From: Bradyrhizobium cytisi
GTDB lineage: Bacteria > Pseudomonadota > Alphaproteobacteria > Rhizobiales > Xanthobacteraceae
NCBI RefSeq assembly: GCF_008123515.1
Contig: NZ_VSSR01000021.1
Coordinates: 372,001-436,000, forward strand
Direction: 5' to 3'
Length of the DNA stretch: 64,000 nt
The position numbers and the translations under genes are program-made. Within the stretch, counting starts at the first letter, position 1, and each line of letters starts with the position of its first letter. Under the pieces are notes generated by a model. The model ran no database searches. It was given only the letters and a program-made list of their open reading frames with translations, and was not told where the DNA came from. Shown one piece after another: positions 1 through 7,211 of this stretch.

Positions 1-458
1 ATCAGCCCGTCCTCGACCATGGCCTTGCCGCCGCCGCCACCTTCCTCGGCGGGCTGGAAGATCACGACCGCCGTGCCGTCGAAATTGCGCGTCTCGGCGA
101 GGTACTTTGCGGCGCCCAGCAGCATCGCGGTGTGGCCGTCATGGCCGCAGGCGTGCATCTTGCCCGGGATCTTCGAGGCGTAGGGCACATCGGCGGTTTC
201 CACGATCGGCAGCGCGTCCATGTCGGCGCGCAGGCCGATAGCCTTCCCGGAGCCGGACTTGCGGCCGCGGATCACGCCGACCACGCCGGTGCGGCCGATC
301 CCCGTGACCACCTCGTCGCAGCCGAACTCGCGAAGCTTGTCGGCGACGATGCCGGCGGTGCGGTGGACTTCGTAGAGCAGCTCCGGATTCTCGTGGAAAT
401 CATGGCGCCAGGCGGCCATTTCGTCGGAGAGGGCGGCGATGCGGTTGACGATGGGCAT
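1..458 (-). CDS. M20-family amidohydrolase (hippurate hydrolase-like), N-terminal part
   Basis: This is the first ~152 residues of a metal-dependent amidohydrolase of the M20D type (hippurate hydrolase / IAA-amino acid hydrolase / carboxypeptidase Ss1). The gene runs off the left edge of the window. Visible family signatures are WRHDFHENPEL near the N-terminus, GLRADMDALP, the metal-binding MHACGHDGHTAMLLGA and FQPAEEGGGG. The family removes acyl groups from N-acyl amino acids in the cytoplasm. The start is the ATG at 456-458, reading MPIVNRIAALSDEM, which matches the family's usual N-terminus. The gene is divergent from the TetR gene at 1069. The exact substrate cannot be told from this fragment. 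Confidence 0.88.
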   Translation of the reverse strand, partial: MPIVNRIAALSDEMAAWRHDFHENPELLYEVHRTAGIVADKLREFGCDEVVTGIGRTGVVGVIRGRKSGSGKAIGLRADMDALPIVETADVPYASKIPGKMHACGHDGHTAMLLGAAKYLAETRNFDGTAVVIFQPAEEGGGGGKAMVEDGL

Positions 459-1068
459 GGGGAGGATCCGTTTCTTCTTCGTAGGGCGGGTGAGCGCAGG
501 GTAACCCGCCGGGGAGGTGGGCGGCGACTCTAGGGGGTGGCGCCGGTCAAAATGCTTTTTACGCCGTGATTTGGCAGAGGGGGAGGGCCAAACAAACGGT
601 ACGGCAAGGTGGCGGGGGATGATGGATGTTTTCAGCCTCCGACGCGGCCGGCGGCCCGGGCCGGGTCGGCTGGCAAGGCTGTCCGCAAATATTAGCTGTC
701 AATCACGGATCATTGACTGACAGATATTGAAATCTGTCAGAGAGAGATGTATATCCGTTCTCGGACGCTCCGATTGGGCGTCTGGCGGCATCCGGGAAGC
801 CCAGAGTCCCAACAAACGAGGATCGAGGGTCGAAATTGAATAATGGGGACCGCCAATGATTGGAGACTTGCGACAATGACGACCGAAATCATCAATCTCA
901 CCGGGACGATTGGGCACTGGCTCAATTTACTGGTAGCGCGCCAGATCGCGGCGCAGGCTGCAAAACTGCCTCATTAAAGCGAGAGCTTTCCGAACCGACC
1001 GGTGTGGGCGCTTCGGTAAGCATCCATCGCCGGGTAACTGGACCCTGAACGGGGAATATGGTGCTGGC
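459..1068. other. 610-bp intergenic region without a convincing gene
   Basis: This region separates the divergent amidohydrolase and TetR genes. Short open frames occur here but have no family features and no good ribosome-binding site. The only clear structure is the pair of overlapping inverted repeats at 698-740, described separately. It probably holds the promoters of both flanking genes. Confidence 0.6.
698..740. promoter_or_regulatory. Overlapping inverted repeats, putative operator
   Basis: Two dyads are read directly. GTCAAT (698-703) and ATTGAC (712-717) are separated by 8 bp. CTGACAGAT (717-725) and ATCTGTCAG (732-740) are separated by 6 bp. The hexamer CTGTCA occurs at 696-701 and 734-739, with its complement TGACAG at 718-723. 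The 9-bp perfect arms suit a dimeric regulator such as the TetR protein encoded at 1069, but the site lies about 330 bp upstream of that gene. The pairing is inference. Confidence 0.45.
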
Positions 1069-1656
1069 ATGAACGAAGCCGTTATCTTGACGCCGGAGCG
1101 AATCCTCGAAGTCACCGAGGACGTCTTGCGGCGCTACGGACTTGCCAAGGCCACAGTGGTCGACGTTGCCCGTGCGCTCGATGTGAGCCACGGCAGCGTC
1201 TATCGCCATTTCCCGAGCAAGGCCTCGCTGCGTGAGGCCGTAGCCAAGCGCTGGCTCGACCGTATTGACGCGCCGCTCCTGGCCATCGCCGAGGAGCAGG
1301 GCTCTGCGCCGGCGCGGCTCGACCGCTGGCTTCGCACGCTGTTCGCGGCCAAGCGTTCACGCGTGCTCGAGGACCCCGAGATGTTCGAGACCTATCTGAC
1401 GCTGGCCCGCGAGGCCTGCGCGGCGGTCAAGTGTCACAAGGACACCATGATCGACCAGATCGCAGCGATCCTGTCCGATGGCGTGAAGCAGGGCGTGTTC
1501 GAAGTGACCGACGTCAAGACCACCGCACGTGCCCTGTTCGATGCGACCTGCCGCTTCCACCATCCGGCCCATGCCGACGAATGGAAGGATGCCGAGCTGC
1601 CCGCGCGCGTCGATGCGACGCTCGCCCTGTTGCTGCGTGGGCTGAAGGCGGCCTAG
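1069..1656 (+). CDS. TetR-family transcriptional regulator
   Basis: A 195-residue cytoplasmic DNA-binding protein. The TetR N-terminal helix-turn-helix spans roughly residues 7-55 (TPERILEVTEDVLRRYG, then VVDVARALDVSHGSVYRHF, the canonical recognition helix ending in YRHF). The C-terminal ligand-binding half resembles the TetR_C domain of YbjK/YcdC-like proteins and contains two cysteines near residues 117 and 122. The ATG at 1069 is chosen because it leaves the usual short stretch before the HTH. No ideal Shine-Dalgarno is seen; a GGGGA lies about 15 nt upstream. The gene is divergent from the M20 amidohydrolase, so it may regulate that gene or itself. The ligand is unknown. Confidence 0.9.
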   Translation: MNEAVILTPERILEVTEDVLRRYGLAKATVVDVARALDVSHGSVYRHFPSKASLREAVAKRWLDRIDAPLLAIAEEQGSAPARLDRWLRTLFAAKRSRVLEDPEMFETYLTLAREACAAVKCHKDTMIDQIAAILSDGVKQGVFEVTDVKTTARALFDATCRFHHPAHADEWKDAELPARVDATLALLLRGLKAA

Positions 1657-1667
1657 AAGCGCTCCTC

Positions 1668-1976
1668 CTAGCTTACCCTCTTGGCTTGAAGCGCTCCGCC
1701 GTTGCGGGGCGCGGACGAGGATGTGGCGTGCCTTCGCGGGTGGAATGTGCCGTCGGACGACGGGACGACCGGCGGGCTCTCCGGATATGCACTGACCGCG
1801 ATTTCGACGACGTCCTTCGACTGCTTTCGGAGGCGGTAGAATGTCAGCTCCTGATCGAGCATAGGACAGCGGAACTGGACAACAGCCGTGTCCGGCAAGC
1901 GGCAAAGCTGGTCGATCAGCTCGCCTACGGTGATGACGGTGGGATGGTCGACTGCCTTGTGATGAGCTTTACTCAT
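1668..1976 (-). CDS. Small hypothetical protein
   Basis: A 102-residue protein of unknown function with no signal peptide or membrane segment. It starts MSKAHHKAVDHPTVITVGEL and contains a motif-like stretch FRCPMLDQELTFYRLRK. The start at 1976 has a strong ribosome-binding site on the minus strand (GGAGGAG about 10 nt before the ATG), which is the main argument that it is translated. It converges on the TetR gene with only 11 bp between the stops. I do not recognise the family. Confidence 0.6.
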   Translation of the reverse strand: MSKAHHKAVDHPTVITVGELIDQLCRLPDTAVVQFRCPMLDQELTFYRLRKQSKDVVEIAVSAYPESPPVVPSSDGTFHPRRHATSSSAPRNGGALQAKRVS

Positions 1977-2076
1977 GGCGTGTTACTCCTCCGCTCCGCT
2001 ACTAACCGGGGTTGGATGGCCTGCGTTCCATTGCGTTCAGCAGATTGAAGGACCCGGAAATCCGGCAGTCCCGCTG

Positions 2077-2727
2077 CTAGATCTTCGTCAGCCCGCAAGC
2101 TGCCGCCAGCCGGACGAGCTGCGCATCCGTGCGTGTGCCAGTCTTGGTCTTGATCAAGTAGTGATAATTCTGGACCGTCTTGACGCTGAGATTGAGATGC
2201 GTCGCGATCTCTTCGGTGGTGGCGCCGCCGGCGAACTGGCGCAAAATCTCGATCTCGCGCTCGCCCAGCTGATCCAGCGCTGAGCCTGTCGACAGGCTGT
2301 CCTCGGCCAGCACATGCGCGATGTCGTCGCTCATGGCCCGCTCGCCGCGGGCGACGCTGCGGATGGCGTTGACGACGGCGGAGGGGGCGCTGCTCTTGGT
2401 GACGAAGCCGGAAGCGCCGGCGCTGAACGCGGCTTTCACCAGCACGGCCTCGTTGTGCATGGTGAAGACGAGGATCCGCGCCCGCGGATTGCGCGCGCGG
2501 ATGTTGCGGATCGCCTCGAGGCCGCTGGCACCGGGCATCGAGATGTCCATCACGACGACGTCGGGATCATGCGTCTTGAAGGCGCCATAGGCATCCGCGG
2601 CGTTGTCGGCTTCCGCCACGACGTGGAGATCGCCCTGGCTCTCCAGCACGCGCCGATAGCCTTGGCGGACGATCGGATGGTCGTCGACAAGCAGCACCGA
2701 AATGCCTGTTGCTGCGACCTCGCTCAT
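2077..2727 (-). CDS. Two-component response regulator, NarL/FixJ (LuxR-type HTH)
   Basis: A 216-residue response regulator. The receiver domain (about 8-125) has the acidic pair in LLVDDHP (Asp15, Asp16), the phospho-acceptor Asp61 in VVMDISMPG, and the conserved Lys111 in FVTKSS. The LuxR/GerE HTH (about 148-210) reads LGEREIEILRQFAGGATTEEIA and then LSVKTVQNYHYLIKTKTGT. The ATG at 2725-2727 (MSEVAATGISVLLVDD) is preferred over longer frames because the receiver begins right after it. It lies 7 bp downstream of the sensor kinase gene, so the two form an operon. Its targets are unknown; the channel-kinase operon at 4316 is divergent and adjacent. Confidence 0.93.
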   Translation of the reverse strand: MSEVAATGISVLLVDDHPIVRQGYRRVLESQGDLHVVAEADNAADAYGAFKTHDPDVVVMDISMPGASGLEAIRNIRARNPRARILVFTMHNEAVLVKAAFSAGASGFVTKSSAPSAVVNAIRSVARGERAMSDDIAHVLAEDSLSTGSALDQLGEREIEILRQFAGGATTEEIATHLNLSVKTVQNYHYLIKTKTGTRTDAQLVRLAAACGLTKI

Positions 2728-2734
2728 GGCCGCC

Positions 2735-4102
2735 TCATGCTGCGAGCGGGATCGTTGCGGCGACACTGAGGCCGCGGCTCGCAGGCAGGATCGACAATGA
2801 TCCGCCGGCGGCTGCGACACGCTCGCGGATTCCGGTGAGGCCGAAGCCCGCCGAGCGCGCCACGCGTGCCGCATCGCCGCCGCCGTCGTCCTCGACGCGG
2901 ATCAGAAGCGCATCGTCCTCGCCTGCGCACCGCTCGACGTGCAACGAGATCTCGCGGGCCGCACCGTGGCGCAGCGCATTGGTCAGGCATTCCTGGGCGA
3001 CGCGATAGGCGGTCGTAGCGGCCGGACCGCTGATGTCGGTGAGGTCGCCCTTGAGGTCGAGCTGGATCGTCGGCTGCGTCGCGCTCTGCGAGCGCCAGCT
3101 GTCGACGAGGTTGACGAGGCTCGCTTCCAGCCCGAGCTCCTCGGGCAGGGGATTGCGCAGGCGCTTCAGCGCATCACGCAGCGAAGCCATCAAATGGTGA
3201 GTGGCCTGCGAGATCATGTGCGCGTCCTGCGCGATGCCATGATCCCCGTCTTTCGGACTCGCGGTCTCGATCGTGTTGGCGAAAGCGAGGATGGCGGAAA
3301 GATTCTGTCCGAATTCGTCGTGCAGCTCGCGGGCGAGCGCGCGACGTTCGTCGTCGCGGATCTCGATCAGGCGCCGTGTTAGCGCCGCGCGTTGCTCGAC
3401 GGATTCTTCTAGCCGGCTGCCGAGCTTCTCGACGGCGCCGCCGATCATCCCAAGCTCCATGGAGCGGAAGCGCGGCAGCTTGGTGCGGTACTGGCCGCGC
3501 GCCATGCGTTGCAGGGCCGTTACGATGGCGCGCGCCGGAGCCAGCGTGTGTGCGATCGCAAGCGAAGCGAGCAGCGCGATCGCCGCCGCCATCAGCAGCG
3601 CGACGTCGATCACGTTGAGGATGTACTCCCAGGCGAGCAAGATTGCGGCTGCTTCGTCCGGCGTCGCGACGACCGTTCCGGCGGCAGCGGCGCGCGGGCT
3701 GACGGGCCGCACCACCTCGGCGTGGCTGCCGAGGAAGGTCGGCACGATCGACGCGAACCAGCGCGGCGGCGCCCTGCCGATGCCCTGGCTCTGGCCGCAC
3801 AGTGGCTTTTCGAATGCGGTCGCCGGTTGGAACTCGACGCAGACGCCGGGCGAGATCAGCTTCATCGTCTCCAGCGTCCGCCACTCCGGAACCGGCACGA
3901 GATGCTCGCGCATTCTGCTGCTGCGCAGCAAGAGCTCATGCCAGTACAGTGCCTGAAGCGCCTGCGCGACCCGCTGCGCGGAGGCCGCAGTCGCCCGGTC
4001 GATGCTGCGATAGGCATCGAACGTGGCCCATATGGTCGCGGCGCCCAGGCAGAGCGCAACGATGAGGAGCAGGCGGGCGACAAGCTGAAGCACGAGGCGC
4101 AT
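2735..4102 (-). CDS. Membrane sensor histidine kinase (HisKA_3 / NarX-type)
   Basis: A 455-residue inner-membrane sensor kinase. The first membrane segment is at about 4-26 and the second at about 160-187, leaving a periplasmic sensor region of roughly 130 residues with no recognised fold. A HAMP-like linker follows (190-240). The HisKA_3 dimerisation box is REDD-like, with DDERRALARELHDEFGQ and the phospho-accepting His261. The N-box is ECLTNALRHG (371-380), and the ATP lid has VEDDGGGD and GFGLTGIRERV (419-429). Such kinases phosphorylate NarL/FixJ regulators, in agreement with the regulator gene 7 bp downstream. The ligand is unknown. Confidence 0.93.
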   Translation of the reverse strand: MRLVLQLVARLLLIVALCLGAATIWATFDAYRSIDRATAASAQRVAQALQALYWHELLLRSSRMREHLVPVPEWRTLETMKLISPGVCVEFQPATAFEKPLCGQSQGIGRAPPRWFASIVPTFLGSHAEVVRPVSPRAAAAGTVVATPDEAAAILLAWEYILNVIDVALLMAAAIALLASLAIAHTLAPARAIVTALQRMARGQYRTKLPRFRSMELGMIGGAVEKLGSRLEESVEQRAALTRRLIEIRDDERRALARELHDEFGQNLSAILAFANTIETASPKDGDHGIAQDAHMISQATHHLMASLRDALKRLRNPLPEELGLEASLVNLVDSWRSQSATQPTIQLDLKGDLTDISGPAATTAYRVAQECLTNALRHGAAREISLHVERCAGEDDALLIRVEDDGGGDAARVARSAGFGLTGIRERVAAAGGSLSILPASRGLSVAATIPLAA

Positions 4103-4315
4103 GCGATCACCCCAAAGTTTGGTAAGCTCAGCCTAACAACGTCGCCGCGCCTTGCCAATTGCAGGGTTTGGGCCGGAGCGCGGCTCGGGCAAATTTCCCA
4201 AGCCGGATTGGGCATGGGTCTTTGGACCTGGTGCGGCGGCTTTGATCTAATCGGCAAGGATCCTTTACAAGCCAATCGTCGCAGGCCAATCCCTGCAGGT
4301 CAGGAGCAGTGCAGC

Positions 4316-5086
4316 ATGAGTTCGATGACGATTGGACCGATCGCGAACACCGCGACTGACCCATCCGAGCGCAGCGCGCTGCTGTTCTGGATGATCTTCA
4401 CAGGGCTGTCGATCTTTGCCGTCGTGCTGCTGTGGCGGTTCGGCCTGATCCATCTGATGCTGACCTCGGACCGGACCTACATTTCGAGCGTGATCGCGGT
4501 GCTCTATATCCTGACCTGCGGTCATTGCTTCCTGCGCACACGGGCAATTGCCCGTGAGGGGGCGGCGGCACGGCGCTGCCGCGCGGTGCTGGCGGCGCCA
4601 GATGGCAGCAAGGTGCTCGATGCGAGCGCGTCTGCGCTGCCGCGCGGGCTGGTGCGGGATCACATCGAGAGCCTCGTGACCAAGGCCGCCGCGCAGGACT
4701 ACCGCCCGGTCGACCAGACGCTGCTGTTGCGGACGCTTGCCGACCGCCTGCGCGGCTCCAACGGGTTCGGTGCCTTCGTCTCCGATACGCTGATGAAGCT
4801 CGGCCTGCTCGGCACCATCATCGGCTTCATCATCATGCTGGCGCCGATTGCCGGACTGGATGCCGCGGACAAGGTCGCGATGCGCTCCTCGATGGGGCTG
4901 ATGAGCGACGGCATGGCGGTTGCGATGTACACGACTCTCGCCGGCCTCGTCGGCTCGATCCTGGTCCGCATCCAGTACTACATGCTCGATTCCGCGACCC
5001 AGCGGGTGTTCTCGGATGCCGTGGTGCTGACGGAGACCTATGTGACGCCTGTCCTGGAGCGCAAAGGCGCTGGAACGCCGTCATGA
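4316..5086 (+). CDS. MotA/TolQ/ExbB-type proton channel protein
   Basis: A 256-residue inner-membrane protein. Four membrane segments are predicted at about 21-42, 53-73, 160-182 and 198-220. The last two match the pore-forming pair of the MotA/TolQ/ExbB superfamily (KLGLLGTIIGFIIMLAPI, then GMAVAMYTTLAGLVGSILVR). In known members this protein forms a pentamer around two copies of a single-span partner and uses the proton gradient to do work. The ATG at 4316 has CAGGAG just upstream. The gene overlaps the next by 4 bp (ATGA at 5083-5086). It heads a five-gene operon with a kinase and a phosphatase, so it is unlikely to serve the ordinary Ton, Tol or flagellar systems. Confidence 0.85.
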   Translation: MSSMTIGPIANTATDPSERSALLFWMIFTGLSIFAVVLLWRFGLIHLMLTSDRTYISSVIAVLYILTCGHCFLRTRAIAREGAAARRCRAVLAAPDGSKVLDASASALPRGLVRDHIESLVTKAAAQDYRPVDQTLLLRTLADRLRGSNGFGAFVSDTLMKLGLLGTIIGFIIMLAPIAGLDAADKVAMRSSMGLMSDGMAVAMYTTLAGLVGSILVRIQYYMLDSATQRVFSDAVVLTETYVTPVLERKGAGTPS

Positions 5087-5754
5087 TGGATGATTTCGGC
5101 CTCTATCCGCGCGAGGAGCCGTTCGATCCGCTGGGCGTGATGCTGTTCAAGGCGCTCCAGGTGGTCGCCTTCCTGTTCTTCCTCGCGCTGCTCGCGGTCT
5201 CGCCCGATGCCAAGGAGGGCAAGATCGACTCCAAGGCCGAGTTCATGATCACGCTGGACTGGCCGGACAATCACCCTGACGATCTCGACCTGTTCGTGCA
5301 GGACCCCGCCGGCAACATCGCCTGGTATCGCCACCGCGAGGCCGGCTTCCTCACGCTCGATCGCGACGATCGCGGCGGGGCCAACGACTTCATCATGGTC
5401 AACGGCAAGAAGATCGCCTCGCCCATCCGCGAGGAGATCGTGACGGTGCGCGGCATCGTCGCCGGCGAATACACCGTCAACGTCTCGCATTTCGTCGCCA
5501 CGACCGGCGAGCCTGTTACGGCCAATGTGAAGGTGCAGAAGCTCAATCCGACCGCGCAGGTGGTCTTCGACAACAAGTTCACGCTCGACCACACCGGTGA
5601 CGAGAAGACCGCGGTGCGGTTCCGGCTCGATGCCGAAGGCAAGGTGGTCAATGTGGACCAGCGGCCGAAATCGCTGCTGGAAACCTTCCGCAGCACCTGG
5701 CGCAACGGCGCTGACGTCGACCCCAAGACCGGTGTGAGGATACGCCGTGATTAA
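5083..5754 (+). CDS. Single-span membrane protein with periplasmic beta-sandwich-like domain
   Basis: A 223-residue protein with a short cytoplasmic N-terminus, one membrane segment (about 20-40) and a ~175-residue exported domain. This layout is that of ExbD/TolR/MotB partners, but no ExbD or OmpA-type peptidoglycan-binding signature is seen. The exported domain begins with ITLDWPDNHPDDLDLFVQDP (residues 56-75), which resembles the acidic DLDL..DP strand of the DUF2135/YfaP-like fold, and continues with GEYTVNVSHF, typical of a beta sandwich. Translation is coupled to the channel gene through an ATGA overlap. The likely role is anchor or output domain of the channel. Function is inference. 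Confidence 0.75.
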   Translation: MMDDFGLYPREEPFDPLGVMLFKALQVVAFLFFLALLAVSPDAKEGKIDSKAEFMITLDWPDNHPDDLDLFVQDPAGNIAWYRHREAGFLTLDRDDRGGANDFIMVNGKKIASPIREEIVTVRGIVAGEYTVNVSHFVATTGEPVTANVKVQKLNPTAQVVFDNKFTLDHTGDEKTAVRFRLDAEGKVVNVDQRPKSLLETFRSTWRNGADVDPKTGVRIRRD

Positions 5755-6352
5755 TTTGCCGACGGTCATTCTCACGCTGTCGGTCGCCTATGCCGTGATC
5801 GGCGCGTTGTTGCTGGTCGTGCTGGTCTATGCGCGGCTGCACTGGTCGCTGAAGGCGGTCGCGGTGGTCGTGACCAGCGCCTTCTATGTCGTCAGCTTCT
5901 CGGAAATGCGCGGGCTGCTCGGCTGGGCCAGCACGGACAGGCTGCCCACCGCGTTCAAGCTGCTCAAGGCGCGGATCGTCGAGCCGCATTCGCTGGAGGG
6001 CGATCCCGGCTCGATCTATCTGTGGGTCGAGGAGCTCGACGAGGATCACCGTCCGAGCGGAATTCCGCGCGCCTTCCGCGTCCCCTACAACGACACTCTG
6101 GCCGACAAGACCCATGCAGCCGAGAACGAGATCGCTGCGGGCCACCCGCAAGGCGGGCGCGCGGCCGATTTTGGCGGCGGCGAGGGCAGCCTGATCGACA
6201 TGGTCCGGGAATATGTGACGCCCAAAGCTATTCTCGAGACCAGCGGCGGCGATTCCTCCACCGGCGAGTTCAGTGCCCCGCCGGCCGGCGCGCAAGGAGC
6301 GGTGTTCACGCCGCTGCCGCCACCCCGGATGCCGCCCAAGGACGAGCAATAG
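5747..6352 (+). CDS. Two-span membrane protein with Pro-rich tail, unknown function
   Basis: A 201-residue protein. It has two membrane segments (about 5-28 and 34-53) and a soluble C-terminal part that ends in a Gly- and Pro-rich tail (LPPPRMPPKDEQ). It starts at the GTG at 5747, which overlaps the end of the preceding gene by 8 bp and suggests coupled translation. I do not recognise the family. Its place in the operon between the channel pair and the phosphatase suggests a third membrane component or adaptor. Confidence 0.75.
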   Translation: MINLPTVILTLSVAYAVIGALLLVVLVYARLHWSLKAVAVVVTSAFYVVSFSEMRGLLGWASTDRLPTAFKLLKARIVEPHSLEGDPGSIYLWVEELDEDHRPSGIPRAFRVPYNDTLADKTHAAENEIAAGHPQGGRAADFGGGEGSLIDMVREYVTPKAILETSGGDSSTGEFSAPPAGAQGAVFTPLPPPRMPPKDEQ

Positions 6353-6464
6353 CCTCTTCACCATTGCGCAGCGCGGCACTGGTAAACCGCCCGGCGCTGG
6401 CGCATCTTGTTGACCTCCCTCAAATCGGCTTTATCGGCCTCAAGAATTTGAGGGTGGAGGGTGC

Positions 6465-7205
6465 GTGCTTCTCGCTGTCTTCTCGGATATCCACGGCAAC
6501 CGGCAGGCGTTCGAGGCGTGCCTGAAGGTGGCCCGCGCGAAGGGCGCAGAGCGGTTTGTCATGCTCGGCGATTTCGTCGGCTATGGTGCCGATCCGGAAT
6601 GGGTCGTGGATACCGCGATGGAGCTGGTCGCCCAGGGCGCCGTCGCCGTTCGCGGCAATCACGACCAGGCCGTGAACTCCTCGTCCGAGACCATGAACAA
6701 TGAGGCGCAGATCGCGATCGAATGGACGCGCGGGCGGCTCGACATCGCGCAGCGCCGGTTTCTTGCCGAGCTGCCGATGCTCGTCGAGGACGGCGACCGT
6801 CTGTTCGTGCACTCGGAAGCCTCTCATCCCCAGCGCTGGCACTACATTCGCTCGACGGCGGACGCTGCCAAGAGCCTGATATCGACCCCCGCCCACGTGA
6901 CCTTCTGCGGCCACATTCACCGTCCCGCGCTCTATTCGATGTCGGTCACGGCGAAGATGACGGGCCTCGTGCCCAAGACCGATATTTCCATGCCGCTCCT
7001 GCGCGGGCGGCAATGGCTCGCCGTGCTTGGTGCGGTCGGTCAGCCGCGCGACGGTGATCCATCGGCGGCGTTCGTGCTGTTCGATACGACCTCATGCCAG
7101 ATCACGTATTGCCGCGCCCCCTACGACGTGGCGAGCGCGGCGAACCGGATTCGGGAGAACGGCCTGCCGCACTGGCTCGCAGACCGGCTATCGGAGGGGC
7201 GCTAA
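6465..7205 (+). CDS. Calcineurin-like metallophosphoesterase
   Basis: A 246-residue cytoplasmic phosphoesterase with the full dimetal motif set. The motifs are SDIHGN (Asp8, His10), GDFVGYG (Asp36), RGNHD (64-67, Asn65, His66), His116 in FVHSEAS, and GHIH (149-152). The layout is close to the PPP/diadenosine tetraphosphatase-like branch, in which members act on phosphoproteins or nucleotides. The start is GTG at 6465 behind GGAGG-type sequence (AGGGTGGAGGG). It is 6 bp upstream of the kinase gene, so the two are probably co-translated. An opposing kinase-phosphatase pair is the simplest reading; the true substrate is unknown. Confidence 0.88.
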   Translation: MLLAVFSDIHGNRQAFEACLKVARAKGAERFVMLGDFVGYGADPEWVVDTAMELVAQGAVAVRGNHDQAVNSSSETMNNEAQIAIEWTRGRLDIAQRRFLAELPMLVEDGDRLFVHSEASHPQRWHYIRSTADAAKSLISTPAHVTFCGHIHRPALYSMSVTAKMTGLVPKTDISMPLLRGRQWLAVLGAVGQPRDGDPSAAFVLFDTTSCQITYCRAPYDVASAANRIRENGLPHWLADRLSEGR

Positions 7206-7211
7206 AGGCCG

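Noticed and set aside
4316..5754. Possible Zorya anti-phage system (ZorA/ZorB-like pair)
   Set aside because: No OmpA-type domain, helicase or nuclease accompanies the channel pair; the neighbours are a phosphatase and a kinase. Kept as an unnamed system instead.
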